Shown: positions 38,109-50,282, counted from the stretch's first letter. The stretch is 64,000 nucleotides of DNA from Carallia brachiata (GCA_021464245.1 JADCRB010000089.1:1054001-1118000), one strand, 5' to 3'. Made by a program: numbers and translations. The notes: generated by a model not told the origin, from the letters alone.

Positions 38109-38756
38109 ATAAGTACAAGCATATGAACTAGACATGAAACTACGCATTGCCAATTATTATTGTGAATTTGTTATGTATAGTTTTTGATGTATGATCACAA
38201 TTAATAAGGCAAATTACGAATTTACAAGCAACGATCAAGAGTTTGAGTCTGCCATGTAGTGAGATAAAAAAAAAACGTACTGATACCAAATGGGACAAAA
38301 TGTAGGATATGTCACTTGTCTTAAATGTAACGAAAACCTTGTGGCCAATTATAATTGTTTGATCGATACACAATTTTACAACATAGCCAATTTAAAGAGA
38401 TTACTATTATTTTACAATCAAGTAAAAGATCCTTAACCTTTCTTGCAACGTTTTAAATGATGAATTATTTTGATATATATATAACAAGGAGGGCAAAACC
38501 CAAAAAAATATTAAGTAGTTACAACTCTATAAAAAGAGACTCCAACTACATTATCCCCTAATAGTGTTACCTGAGTTTGTATCATTTATTTGTGGAGATA
38601 TTTTACCGTCAAAAACTTTCAAAACAAATATACATATTTCTTTGCTGAAGTTCATCTATTTTGTCCTATATAGCTCTAGTGAAGCTAATGCAAAATTCAT
38701 GAAGTGAAGTTCTAGCTTTCAAAAACTCCAAGCTTCACCGATAAAATAAAGCATGC

Positions 38757-39189
38757 ATGGAGCTCTTTCTTCTGTGTAGCCTAATAATTTTACCTCTCAT
38801 AGTTTCAATTCCTCTGGTACTGCACATCTACAATCACAAGTACGATGTTTCTCACCCCAATCTCCCACCAGGTACGATGGGCTTTTTTCATTGTTGCAGT
38901 TGTACAGGAATGCAAATTCAACACACAGGAATCCACAATGCTTCCCAAAGCCAGAAAATTTTGATTCAAAGGGAATTGAAAGAGTTGGACCGGCATCTTA
39001 CACATTTCGTACCATTTGGAGGAGGTCGTAGGATGTGCCCCGTAAGAGAATGCGAACAGTTTGCGATACTTGTGTTCATGCAATGTGGTGAGAAGATTCA
39101 GATGGGAGAAGCTAATTCCCAATGAGAAACGCATCGCGGATCCAATGCCAGTGCCTGCAAAGCAACTTCATGTCCGCGCGCCTTATTGA
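38757..39189 (+). pseudogene. CYP716: CYP716-like cytochrome P450 relic, internally deleted
   Basis: The N-terminus ([16 protein letters not shown]..., then NLPPGTMG) looks like the membrane anchor and proline-rich hinge of CYP716 enzymes. After about 42 codons it jumps to the C-terminal exon: [17 protein letters not shown], then, after a frame change, [13 protein letters not shown] and finally [15 protein letters not shown], stop at 39187-39189. Some 350 codons between are missing, and the pieces are in different frames. The heme-binding block has V where the family has G after CP. CYP716 enzymes oxidise pentacyclic triterpenes, and a triterpene synthase lies 15.6 kb downstream. This relic cannot make an active enzyme. 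Confidence 0.85.
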
Positions 39190-40213
39190 TCATAAGGATG
39201 ATGATTAATCTTGCTTCTATTAGTACTAGTCCTCGCACAGGAGCTTGAATTGATGGTGTTTTTCCATCCCACTAGCTGGTAGTGCAGGACAATAATTAGC
39301 ACTAATATTATGTTTTGCATGATAATTGTTTTTGATACCTAAGATAGTTCGTTCTCGTTCAGCTTCTATTTCCATTGTTTCTTTGTTGATCTTGTAATTA
39401 ATTAGAACAAAATTTTCCTAAATATATGAATTCTTGTGCCAATTATTGTAATGTTGTTCTCCAATAGTCAGCAAATCATGTTAGCAAAATTTAACAATAT
39501 TTTTGAACGTACCTTGGTTAGATGTACGGTTGTGTATTGACTTACCACCACCTGGTAATCAAACCTAAATTGTATTGTGTTTAGGTCCTATTTCCTAAAC
39601 GAAAAGAAGATATGTGTGATAAAAAATAATTACAAAGTTATGCACATGGTAGTCCTGCATAGAGTCACAAATAATAGTTATTTGCAGTAACTTTGGTATT
39701 GAATTGCACTAATTAGTAATTATCATCTTTCATTTCTTCGGTTGCAATCCCACAATCAACTTGGTAGGATAGTCTTACCGCGCCGATGTGCTGATTCGGT
39801 GGAATAATTCAATCAAATTCAAAATAAATGAAGATATTTTAACTTGAACAATTAAATAAGGTAGTTAACCTTAAACTCCCCTGTTTTTTTTAAAACTATC
39901 TTGTGCTGATGTGACCATTGTAATTAGGTTGTACCACTAAGTCGCCATGTCACGGCGAGATTATGCCCTACAATATTGGAGACTCCCACTTTTACTGTCT
40001 CCCTTTTTTTTTTTTTTTTTCTAATAATAAAAAAATTATTTGTAAATATATTGGTCATAATACATATAAGTCGAGATTGATTTTTATACTCTTGACATTT
40101 TTATTCAACTTTCCCGTAAAAAAAACTTACCACCAGTTATTATCTCCTATTTCAATATGCAAACTTTCTAAGATTTAAAATCCTGATAAGGTTTCAATTA
40201 ACGTATGTGCAAG
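39190..40213. other. Intergenic DNA between the P450 relic and element 3
   Basis: AT-rich with a T-run near 40003-40020; no gene seen. The last five bases before element 3 (AGCCC at 40214-40218) are its left target duplication. Confidence 0.65.
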
Positions 40214-40218
40214 AGCCC

Positions 40219-41029
40219 TGTAAAGCGTAAATTTCGAGTCTAAAATAATTAAACTCGAAAATATAAAAATAAATTACAAATAAAAAAAATTGTAAAATAA
40301 AAGAAAATTTACGTGGGGTCGATCTCCGTAAATCCTCCGATTAGTTTTCCTTTTTTTTTACTCCGTCAAGGACTGCACGAGCTTGATCTTGACAGAAATA
40401 ATTTTCACAGCTTTTTCTTGAACTGGGTAGACTGAAACCGGATCTGATTTGGACGTTTTGACTACGGTTAAGAACCGTAGACACCTGATCCGATCCGATC
40501 TGACTTAATTTCACCGAGGGTCGAAGGGATTTGTTCTCCGATGAGCTGCCTGGATTTTGCTGAGGGCCGTATGGGGTTTAATCGCAGCCGAATTTGTAAT
40601 AATTTGATATTTTCAGATTTATATTTTCATAAATTCAGATCTAGAGCGATCGGAGAATATAAATCTAAAAATAACTTTGGAAATGGAAATAACAAATTTT
40701 TTGGGCCTTACCCTGAAATATCTCTCAAAAAGGAGTTAGGAGAGTATACTGCGAGATAAAAGCATGTAAGAAAAGGAGAAATTTTCTTGAGAGATTTTAA
40801 AATTTTCTTTTTCTCTCAAATTCTCTGAATTTTTCTGTTTACAAATTTGCTGAATATGGTTTGAACTGAGAGGCATGAGCCTATTTATAGGGCTCCTTTC
40901 CCATGTGAACATCACATGGGAAAGGAATCTTTTTTTTGAAATTTTTCTTTGGCCGGCGTTGCCAATTCAAATTGGCAACGCCGGCTATTGAATTCCTTTT
41001 TTTTTTTTCTTCTTTTTTCTTTATTTACA
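40219..41029 (-). repeat. 3' LTR of element 3
   Basis: On the minus strand it runs from TGTAAATAAAG to TTACGCTTTACA. It has the near-perfect hairpin GCCGGCGTTGCCAATT with its complement close to the outer end, TTCCCATGTGA/TCACATGGGAA, a CTATAAATAGG promoter motif near 40880 and CTACGGTTCTTAACCGTAG near 40460. Confidence 0.93.
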
Positions 41030-41907
41030 AATGCTCCCACTTCAAGTGTCGGTAAGAAGAACTTTACAGGCGTGATCCGAACCGAGTCTTGAAGTCCAGG
41101 TTGAAACTTGAGATGTTCTGACGAACATTGAATGTTAAAATCTTCTATCTCTGACTAATCTAACTGTTGTGGATTGCAATGGAAACCGATATGATCTTGA
41201 GGAAGTTAGCAGCCCAGCCAATATAAAAATTGAAGTCTTGGCTCCAAGTGCGTTCGAGCTTCCATGGCTCGCAAAGGCTGGCAAAAGTTCTTTGAAGTTC
41301 CAAAGCTCTAGTGAGGATGATCCGGTAGGTAAAGAACTTGAACCTCCCCAAGAGGAAGGCCCAGCACTTTGGAATTTCAAGACCGGCACACAGAGAGACT
41401 GACTGTAGATTCCCATGTGAACATCACATGGGAAAGAAATCTTTTTTTTGAAATTTTTCTTTGGCCGGCGTTGCCAATTCAAAATTGGCAACGCCGGCTA
41501 TTGAATTCCTTTTTTTTTTTCTTCTTTTTCTTTATTTACAAATGCCCCCACTTCAAGTGTCGGTAAGGAAGAACTTTACAGGCGTGATCCGAACCGAGTC
41601 TTGAAGTCCAGGTTGAAACTTGAGATGTTCTGACGAACATTGAATGTTGAAATCTTCTATCTCCGACTAATCTAACTGTTGTTGGATTGCAATGGAAACC
41701 GATATGATCTTGAGGAAGTTAGCAGCCCAGCTAATATAAAAATTGAAGTCTTGGCTCCAGGTGCGTTCGAGCTTCCATGGCTCGCAAAGGCTGGCAAAAG
41801 TTCTTTGAAGTTCCAAAGCTCTAGTGAGGATGATCCGGTAGGTAAAGAACTTGAACCTCCCCAAGAGGAAGGCCCAGCACTTTGGAATTTCAAGACCGGC
41901 ACGCAGA
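40898..41907 (-). repeat. 511-bp tandem duplication across the 3' LTR border of element 3
   Basis: The end of the LTR (from CCCATGTGAACATCACATGG) plus about 370 bp of adjacent internal sequence occurs twice: about 40898-41400 and 41410-41907. The inner copy leaves a 130-bp LTR fragment (41410-41540) and a second polypurine tract (AAGTGGGGGCATT) inside the element. Confidence 0.88.
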
Positions 41908-42359
41908 GAGATGAGTGTAGTGATGATTTCCAAGTCTGTTTCCACGTAAGGAGAGTAGTTGGAACTTCCTGTACGTCGCCGTATCCAAAGAAAGATGAGG
42001 ATGATTGCAGCGTCTCATCCCTCTGTGGTAGATGTGAACTAAGGAAAGTAGTTGGAACTCCATGACACCGATGGCGTTAGGGATCCCTCGAGGAAGACTA
42101 CTCCTTCTTTTCTTAGCTCGTGCGCCTCCAACTTCTTAATCAAAGAACTTCTTGGGACAAGTGCAGAGACTAGCCATTTTCTTTTGAGAAGAAGAAGAAC
42201 TGATGGGTGAATATTACAACTCGAGAATGCAAGATATATATATACATACTATAAAGATTTTTTTTTTTTTTGAAAAGTCAAAAAGAAGGTACGCAGAATC
42301 GAGTAGGGACATCCACGTCCCTTTCCTGCATAAGAGACAAAAGAGGCAGCGGCTGACGT

Positions 42360-42440
42360 GTGTCACGAAAGTCGTTACCGTGTGTTGCATAAGTCGTTGC
42401 CGTGTGCTGCAGAAGTCGTTACCGTGTGCTGCCAAAGTTG
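42360..42440 (-). repeat. Short tandem repeat downstream of the homeobox gene, element 3
   Basis: Three or more copies of a unit of about 25 bp (CAGCACACGGTAACGACTT on the minus strand) lie just past the homeobox stop codon, as in element 2. Confidence 0.8.
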
Positions 42441-42464
42441 TTGCACCTTATCTTGTCGGCCGTC

Positions 42465-43088
42465 CTAGCGGGGCCCGAGGTGCAACTCCAAGTCAAGCTC
42501 GACCTCGTTTGGTGGGCCGATGATGTTGACGTCGACGTCAACGTCGCTTTCCAGCTGGTTGATGCTGCCGGAATATTCTGGAAAGAGAGGCAAAGTTTCG
42601 CTGAAATAACTCCTTTCTACTAGAAAAATTCCTCCTAGACTTAAGTATCTAGGAGGGATGAACCCTTGGCTGACTCCGTAAGACCATCGGGACCAGCATG
42701 CATGCTCCCATGGGCTACGGCTTTGATGAACATACCGTGGAGAGACCATTGCAGTGGAAGAACTCGGACCTGCTTCATTTGAGGGCGAAGCTGTACCAGT
42801 GGGATATACTATCGGAACGACAGACTGTTCTTTGGAAGAACCAGTTCTCAGTGCTGGTTTCTTCCTGCTTCTCCGATTCTGGAACCAATAAAACACATTT
42901 TTTCCTTCGATTGCCCCGAGCGGGCGCAATTGTGAGACAATTTGGTAAATTTGAGATGCACTAGGAATAATACCTCCATTGTTGTGGAAGACTTCCTCCA
43001 AAATTTGCAGTTGTGCCATGGTCGGTTGCCACCTTGTGTGGGGTGATCTTTCTTCTCCCTTGTCTTGAGGTTCTGCAACTGGTTCCAT
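42465..43088 (-). CDS. Captured WUSCHEL-type homeobox protein, intact 207-residue ORF in element 3
   Basis: One uninterrupted ORF between integrase and the 3' LTR, in the element's sense orientation. Residues 18-80 form a WUS-type homeodomain (TRWQPTMAQLQILEE; recognition helix KNVFYWFQNRRSRKK at 63-77). A Ser/Pro-rich linker follows, then the WUS box TLPLFP (165-170), an acidic DVDVDVN run, and LDLELHL (198-204), an EAR-like repression motif, close to the end. This is the WUS-clade order, and the length suits a short WOX protein. WUS proteins bind DNA and act with TOPLESS-type co-repressors in stem-cell control; any such activity here is inference. NRRSR in place of the usual NHKAR is unusual. 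No intron is present, so capture through RNA is likely. The frame is open while pol around it is broken several times. Confidence 0.93.
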   Translation of the reverse strand: MEPVAEPQDKGEERSPHTRWQPTMAQLQILEEVFHNNGGIIPSASQIYQIVSQLRPLGAIEGKNVFYWFQNRRSRKKPALRTGSSKEQSVVPIVYPTGTASPSNEAGPSSSTAMVSPRYVHQSRSPWEHACWSRWSYGVSQGFIPPRYLSLGGIFLVERSYFSETLPLFPEYSGSINQLESDVDVDVNIIGPPNEVELDLELHLGPR

Positions 43089-43176
43089 CTTTCTTGTGGC
43101 AGAGGAGCAAAGGTCTTGGTATGTGGTGAAGATCAGTTGAGACTGATGCTGAGTTTCAGACTCAAACCCTCCGTTA

Positions 43177-43184
43177 CTTTTATA
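43177..43184 (-). promoter_or_regulatory. Candidate TATA box for the captured homeobox gene, element 3
   Basis: TATAAAAG on the minus strand, about 90 bp upstream of the homeobox ATG, in the same sequence context as in element 2. One copy of the CATGAGTATAAACTGTGAA unit lies directly upstream (43191-43228); in elements 1 and 2 that unit is amplified into arrays. Confidence 0.5.
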
Positions 43185-43686
43185 TTTTTGGGCCGTTCAC
43201 AGTTTATACTCATGCGGGCCAGGAGTCGGATTGGATTTTGAACTTGGGTTCTGGACTGTGTCTGGAACTTGGAATTTTTGGGTTTTGGGTTTTGGATTGG
43301 ATTTGGGTCGAGTGTTTGGGCTTCTAGACTTGGATGTTTTGGATTTGGGTCGAGTGTTTGGGTTTTGGACTTGGACTTTTGGATTTGGGTCAAGTGTTTG
43401 GGCTTCTAGGCTTGGGTTTGGATTTTCGCTTGGTCTTTCAGATCGGGACTTCGCAACCTTTTTTTTTTTTGATTTTTTTTTATTTTTTTCTTTTTTTTTG
43501 ATTTTTTTCTTTTTTCTATTTTGTTTATTTTTTTATTTTTTTTCTATTTTTTGATTTTTTCTTTTGATTTTTTTTTTTTTACACATATTTACACAATACT
43601 GTTTCAGAAATTACCATTGATGGGCCGATTCGGACGCCCTTCTTGGGTCTGACAGCATGTAAGCGTTGTGAGTTAGGCCTCCTGCA

Positions 43687-44665
43687 CTAAGTATGCCGTC
43701 CCTTTGGAAGTAAAGTAAATTTGTCACCAGGCCGATGCTTCATGTTGATGGGCCGTCGCACTGCAAGAACAAGGTTTCCAACTTGAAAAGATCGAGGGCG
43801 GACCCTGCGGTTGAACGTGTTGGTGAGCCGGGCTTGGTAGCACTCAAGTTGCTGTTGTGCTTCGAGCCTCCTTTCATCGAGGCTTCTAACTCATCCAGAC
43901 GTAGGCGAGCATTCTCCTCCTGTGTGAGTCCTTCCAGAACAGCCATGCGCAGGGATGGAATCTGTGTTTCCAACGGCAGTATTGCTTCGACACCGTAGAC
44001 AAGTGAGTATGGCGTCGCCTGTGTTGGAGTCCGGTAAGTTGTACGATACGCCCATAATGCCTCCGGAATTCTGTCATGCCAATCTCTTTTGGATTTAGAG
44101 ACTACCTTCCGCAACAGGTTGCATAAGGTCTTGTTGAATGCTTCGGCCAAGCCATTTGTCGGGGCATTGTACATGGATGACTTGTACTGCTTGAACTTGA
44201 ACTTCTCGCAGAGCTTGTCGATTAAGCTGTTGTAGAACTGCTTACCATTATCAGTGATGATGAATCGAGGGACTCCATAGCGATAGATCAGCTGAGTCCG
44301 GATGAAATTGGCAACATGCTCCTTCTTTACCTCTCTAAGTGGAATGGCTTCAGCCCATTTTGAGAAGTAGTCGGTTGCTGCGAGGATGTACAGGTGACCC
44401 AGGGATGACTTTGGCAAGGGCCCCACTAAGTCGAGACCCCAAGCTTCAAAGGGCCAGGATGAGACAGTTGGATGCAGTGGCTCCGGTGGTTGATGTATGT
44501 AATTCGCATGAAATTGACAAGCTTGACAAGTTTTAGCAAACTCAATTGAATCACGTACCATGGTTGGCCAGTAGTATCCCATCCTTCTGAGTTGGAAGTG
44601 CAACTTAGGCCCGATTGATGTCCGCCACAAACACCAGAATGTGCTTCAGTGAGAGCTGTTTTGCC
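43687..44665 (-). CDS. Integrase of element 3
   Basis: A zinc finger (EAHSGVCGGH with downstream CQAC) is followed by the rve core: GLDLVGPLP with the first catalytic Asp, TDYFSKWAEA, FIITDNGKQF with the second, and NAPTNGLAEAFNKTL with Glu. The C-terminus ends in a VGNLVLAVRR-type DNA-binding segment; TAG at 43687-43689. The frame is shifted near 44660, between the RNase H ORF and the finger, and again near 43850, so the ORF as read covers only 43740-44630. The protein inserts the cDNA copy into the genome. Confidence 0.9.
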
Positions 44666-46694
44666 TCTTCATTGCTAGGCACGAAGTAAAACTCCATCAA
44701 AAGACCTTCGATACAGAGCATCCTTGAGATATATGAAGCGGGGAGCTCGTCGTTGAATTTCTGTCTTATGACGACGATCTTCGGGCAGCTTCCCGTGCTG
44801 TAGTAGTCAATGATTGGTTGGCGCCAATCTTCGTCCTCCGCGAGACGTATAGATACAGCGTTGGCTGCTGTAGTTTCTTCATCATCCTTCTGCGGCACTA
44901 TCCATTTCTGGCATACGGCAACAACTGTAGCCTGGATTTCTGACTTTGCAAGAGAGGTGGCCAGGTTAGCCAATGCGTCTGCCTGAGTGTTTTCTCGTCG
45001 AGGCACATGCTCCAAGGTGATGCTTTCAAATTCATCCATTAGCTGTCGAGCACGTTGATGGTAAGGCGCAAGATCCTCTTTCTTCACGTCATACAATCCT
45101 GTAAGTTGGTTGATGACGAGCTGGGAATCTCCATGGACTTCTATAGTTGGAATCTTCATATCGACAGCCATTTGAAGACCAATGATCAAAGCCTGGTATT
45201 CAGCAACATTATTTGAACATAACTCACCGAGAATGATAGCATATGGTAGTATTTGTCGTTGAGGAGTGACAAACACTATGCCGGCACCAGCACCATCACG
45301 CCTTGCTGCACCATCAAAGAACATCGTCCATGGTGGCAGTGTCTCAATGTAAAAGACCTCTTCATCTGGAAGATCATCTGTGAACTCCCAATCTGACGGA
45401 ATAGGGTGATCTGCAAGGAAGTCTGCTAGAGCTTGTCCTTTGACTGCTTTTTGAGGCACGTAGACAATGTCGTAGCTTTGTAGGATTACTGCCCACTTGG
45501 CAAGTCGTCCTGACAAGATTGGTCTAGATAAGATATATTTGACAGGATCAGCTCTGGCAATGAGACGTACCGTGTGAGCTTGCATGTAGTGCCTCAGCTT
45601 GTCAATGGCAAAGAACAGTGCTAGACATGTCTTTTCAATGGGCGAATAACTCAGCTCCGGACCGTTTAGTGTTCTGCTCAAGTAGTACAGGGCAACTTCC
45701 TTTCCCTGCTCGTTTTCCTGTGCAAGCAAGGCTCCCAAAGATCTTTCCTGCGCTGCAATGTAGAGAATCAACGACTTTCCTTGAATTGGAGCACCTAGGA
45801 CCGGTGGATTGGAAAGGTACTTCTTTATGCTCTCAAAGGCTTTGCTGCAAGCTTCGTCCCACTCGAAGTTGACATCCTTCTTCATCAACCGATGGAAAGG
45901 TTGACATCTCCCAGCTAAATTGGAGATGAAACGACGAATGTAGGCCAGCTTTCCTTGTAGACTTCGCAGCTCGTGCAGGTTTTTAGGTTCAGGCATCTTT
46001 TGAATTGCCTCAACCTTTGACTGATCAACTTCGATTCCACGATGGCGCACCACGAACCCAAGAAACTTTCCTGATGTGACACCGAATGCGCACTTGAGAG
46101 GGTTCATTTTGAGCTGATGCCTCCGAAGTCTTTCGAACACTGTCTTGAGATCCTCGAGGTGGTCTTTGCGCTTCTTAGTCTTTACAACTAAGTCATCAAC
46201 ATAACATTCTACAATCTTGTGCAGCATGTCATCAAAAATTTTTTGCATAGCACGTTGATAAGTGGCGCCAGCATTTTTCAATCCAAACGGCATAACTTTG
46301 TAGCAGTATATACCTTTTGGGGTGCGGAATGCTGTCAACTCCTCGTCTTCTGGTGCCATTCTGATTTGGTTATAGCCTGAAGAACCATCCATGAAGGACA
46401 ATGCTTCGTGACCCGTTGTTGCATCGACTGTGATCTCCGTTATGGGCAATGGAAAGTCATCTTTCGGGCAGGCCTGTTAAGATCTCGAAAATCAACACAT
46501 ACCCTCAACTGTCCATTCTTCTTTCTTACCGGGACAATGTTGGCAATCCACGTTGGGTAGGTGACCTCTCGGATGAAGCCAGCATTGATCAGCTTGTTCA
46601 CCTCCTCCTCGATTTGTGGAATGAGTTCCGGGCGGAACCGTCGTTGTGGCTGCTTGATAGAACGAACACCCTTCTTTACTGCTAGACGATGCAC
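44605..46694 (-). CDS. Reverse transcriptase, RNase H and second RNase H of element 3
   Basis: An N-terminal piece (46440-46694; INAGFIREV, PVRKKNGQLRVCVDFRDLN) joins, after a one-base deletion near 46475 (AGGCC for AGGGCC), a 614-codon ORF from 46449. The ORF has SFMDGSSGYNQI, MPFGLKNAGATYQRAM and the YVDD active site (ORF residues 83-86). It continues with a degenerate RNase H (YILSRPILSGRLAKWAVIL) and a second RNase H with FFDGAARRDGAGAG, NNVAEYQAL, VHGDSQLVINQL and NTQADALANLA, keeping the D-E-D-D residues. This duplicated RNase H marks the Tat lineage. Confidence 0.93.
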
Positions 46695-48346
46695 CGCATT
46701 TTTGGGTCAAGTCCAGGCATTTCTTTGTAACTCCATGCGAACACGTCCCTGTATTGACTTAATACCTGAACATATTCTTGCTCTTCTTCTGCAGTAAGTA
46801 AAGCACTTACAAATGTAGGTCGAGGATCTTCCGGAGAGCCAAGATTGACCTCCTTGAGTTCATCAACAGTTGCTTGGCCACCATCTTCAAGTTCCGGGGG
46901 AGCCTCCTTCACTTCACCATCTGATGAGTCGGATCAGCCTCCTCGCTAATTGTGACATGAAATGCAGAACCTCTGACTTCACCTTCTTTGTTTGACTGGA
47001 TAAGCCTGTCTTGTTTGGTGGTGGTGGTGATGGCACGTGCATCAGCTGCTCGGCTTCGGCTCTTTAGCGTGATCCGCACAGGTGACTTCTCCTGATAGCC
47101 TAAGCCAGGTCGGGACTGTGATGTTTGAGAAGTAGCGCCATGTGTGGATGGCAGTGTACCCATTGTGCTCGGGTTTGAGAAGTCATAGCCTCCTTTGCCA
47201 AAAGCTTGTATGCATTAGGATCAAATCCTTCATGTGTTCTTCTTTCTGGAAGTGAGCCGCCTTCGACTGCCCCCGTGTGTGGTTTGACGAAGCCTTTTAA
47301 TGGTTTTGAGGACAAAACCGGCTCAATCTTTGGTATCGGCAGAGTGTAAGTCTCCTTCAGGTTGTGCAGCTCCTTTGTTTTGGGTTGGCTATGACCTTGC
47401 TCCTGTTTAAGATCAATACAATAAGAGAAAGGGGGTTGACCTTCTGAGCGTCGTGACTTCGGCACATAGCGTAGGACTGGAGTGGAGCTTGAAGATGCAA
47501 CATCCTTCGGACGAAGTTCAGCAGGCTGTGGCAGCTTTTCATTTGTTGGAGCCTGGGTTGGCATTGGCAGGTTCTTCGACAGCTTTTCCCTTTTTGTGGA
47601 TGCCCCCAGTCCAAGTAGCTTTTGATGGAATGATCTCCGGATTGTCTGTGTCGGTGTAGAAGACTGCATCCGCCAAATGTGATTCAGCATCATCGAACGG
47701 CTTTAAGTCAGCATTGACCTTTTGAACGCCACCATTGTAGTACTTGAAGCACTGATGCAGGCTTGAGAGCACAACTCCATTTCCATGAATCCACGGTCGT
47801 CCTAGCAACATCTTATATGTGGTACGTGCATCAATCACGTGAAATAGAGTGCTAGAAGTGAGATTACCGATAGTTAGCTCCAAGCGAATCATCCCAATTG
47901 CTTTCTGTCCTCCTTGATTAAAGCCATGAATCATCAAGCGGCTGTCTGATAATTCATCAATGCCGATGCCGAGCTCCTTTATGGTGGATTTTGGGATAAT
48001 ATTGACTGCTGACCATCGTCGATCAATAATCGGACCTTCTGTTCTCACATAGCCTGATACATAGCGGCCGATTGTGGGGTTTGGACCCCAGCAGGAGATC
48101 CTCATCTGAAAATGAGATAGCAGAGTAACATCCGACGTGATTTTGGTCCGTCTGTTGCTCCGCGAGTTGGAATCTTGATGGTGATTCAGCTGAGGTCTGG
48201 AGAGTATTGCTGACTTGATTTTGCCACACTTCTGTTGATTGCAAAGCTGTAAACAGCTGAGGGTTAGCGAGAAGGGTTTGGAGAGCTTCATATACCTTCT
48301 CCGTTGTCGACTTTTTGTTGTCGAGCGGCTCCTCCTTACGGTGTGT
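46682..48346 (-). CDS. Protease region and linker of element 3 pol
   Basis: From the left of the polyprotein: FSDEDLLLGSKPHNRPL, a retropepsin-like active site in which DDGS is split by a one-base deletion near 48013, then SAVNIIPKSTIKELGI and MLLGRPWIHGNG, typical of plant gypsy proteases. A poorly conserved linker leads to SQYRDVFAWSYKEMPGLDP just before reverse transcriptase. It is read in at least three frames (47539-48291, 47100-47693, 46909-47163, 46682-46912). The protease cleaves the polyprotein; as read it would not be translated through the active site. Confidence 0.82.
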
Positions 48347-50039
48347 CACTCTTCTGATGGTTTTGAAGTGATGGTGGTCTGGTTTGCCGAGGTTATGCCT
48401 TCCTGGTCCAGAATGATTTTATTCTGGCTTTGAGCTTCATGATTAGCTCCTTCAGGACGAAACACTTCTCGGTTGGATGACTTACTATCCGGTGATATTT
48501 GCAGAATCTCGGATCGCTGACTCGATCCTTTTCATTCGGCCGCTTGCACTCTGGGAGTTCGATCAGCTTCGCCTCCAAGAGTTGTTCAAGAATGTCGGGG
48601 ACGTCTGAGTCGGGGAATGGATACTGCTTCTGCTCCAACTCTCGCAATGTCACCTTCCGCCTTTCCTGTTGTTTTGGCTGAGTTATTTGGGTCGGAGGAT
48701 TTACCTTAGCTTTGGCGCCCACTTTTACTGGTGCGGCTTCAACAGTCATCACTTCTTTCCTTTTCCGGAGCTGTTGGGTTTCTTAATCTCCCTTCTGCCC
48801 CCTTGCTGGTCCAACTGGATGGGAACCGTGCCTCCGGAAGTCTGGATGCTTATCTCCATATCATGTGCGCGGGTCGCCAGTTCTTCGAAGTTCGGGGTTT
48901 GACACCCTGCAGGATGTATAACAGCTCCCAATGCATTCCCTGGATGCACATCTACGGCAGAAGTCTCCGTCAGGCGATCTTTGCAGTCCAAGCTGAGGGC
49001 ACGCCATCTGTTGATGTATTCGACAACGGGCTCTCCTTTCCTTTGTTTGGTGCTGGTAAGCTCCATCATACTTACCGTCCTTCGAGTGCTGAAAAATCTG
49101 TTGAGGAACTCTCGTTGTAGCTGTTCCCAACTGTCGATCGATTCTGGTTCAAGATTTATGAACCAGGTGAAAGCGGTCTCCCTGAGTGAACGAACGAACT
49201 GCTTCACTAAGAGATCTCTGTAAGTCCCTGCGTTGTTGCAGGTTTCAACGAAGTGGGCGATGTGCTGTTTGGGATCGCCTCGTCCGTCGAATTGTTGAAA
49301 TTTGGGCGGCTGGTAGCCAAGGGCATGTTGAGACTTTCGATCCGTCTGGTGTACGGTTTGACGTACATCTGTGATCCTTGGAAGGATGTAGCTTGTTGCA
49401 GTCGGATCGTATTGGCTATCATTTCCTGCAATTGTTGAACAGATAGCGAAGCTACAGAATTTGAGGGTGGCAGCTGTGTAGAACTACTTGGTCGCTTTTC
49501 TGCAGGGAAGACGTCAGCTGGTGTGGCTTCTGGAGTGAAACCGGGTAGATATGGTTGCTCCTCGCGGATTTCGGGATCAACTTGGATCGGGGCTTTCCTT
49601 TGAGAGCGGCGATCTGTTGATCTTTTTCCTCCACGACTCTGATCAGCTAAAATTTTGTTCTCCAATTCTGAAATCCTTTCCTCTGTGCTGGTTGTGTTGG
49701 TCATCATGACGGCAACAGATGAGGCTCCGGGAAAGACTGGGGGAGAAAACTCTTCTGATTCTTCTGTGTGAGTCGGATTTTGTTGAGCATGTCGTCGTGT
49801 TGATCGTCGGCCCCGACTTCGATCGGGGGGTGATCGACTCCTCCATGCGGCAAGAGAGTCAGGGGAGAGATCCTGTTGTGCGAGCTGTGGACTCTCCATT
49901 TCGATTTTTGGGTTTGGATGGCAAGAAATTGTGTCCGTCCCCGGATTTCTGGACCTGCGTACCCAGGTAGGGTAGTTGATGCAGGCAGTGGAGCCGTTGT
50001 CTTCTTTTTTGTGGCAGCAGTACTTCTTTTTGGTGCCAT
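48347..50039 (-). pseudogene. gag of element 3, broken by several frameshifts
   Basis: It starts at MAPKRSTAATKKK and, across three frames, carries the same blocks as elements 1 and 2: ISELENKIL, NLMP-like NSVASLSVQQLQEMIANTIR, ETAFTWFINLEPESIDSWEQ, EFLNRFFSTRRTVSMM, and the C/H-containing CKRPNEKDRVSDPRFCKYHR near the end. The residues around 49650-50000 differ most from the other two elements, including small in-frame deletions. It is followed without a clear gap by pol. Confidence 0.87.
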
Positions 50040-50282
50040 TTGATATGTTGAACACCTGTAAAAATTTTTTTTTTTTCACTTTTTTTTTACCGTTTTTTTT
50101 TACTTTTTTTACTTTTATTTTTTTTACTTTTTACTTTTTTACTTTTTACTTTTTTTTTACTTTTTTTTTCTTTTTTTTGTCTTTTTTTTTTCTCTCTCGG
50201 CTCCCCTTTTACCTCATTTTTTTTTTTCTTTAAGGAACAAGAGATGAGAGGTGAAGATGTCCCACCGAGCGTGCCAACAATT

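Larger units (their letters stand above)
34298..38756. other. Intergenic DNA between element 2 and the P450 relic
   Basis: No gene is well supported. The sequence is AT-rich apart from a GC-richer island at about 35540-35830. About 35043-35546 ends in TTTGG-type inverted similarity and could be a decayed MITE. A single N at 38108 marks a second assembly join. Confidence 0.6.

Noticed and set aside
45618..45872. Plus-strand ORFs across element 3 pol
   Set aside because: Shadows of the minus-strand reverse transcriptase and RNase H; no family similarity.
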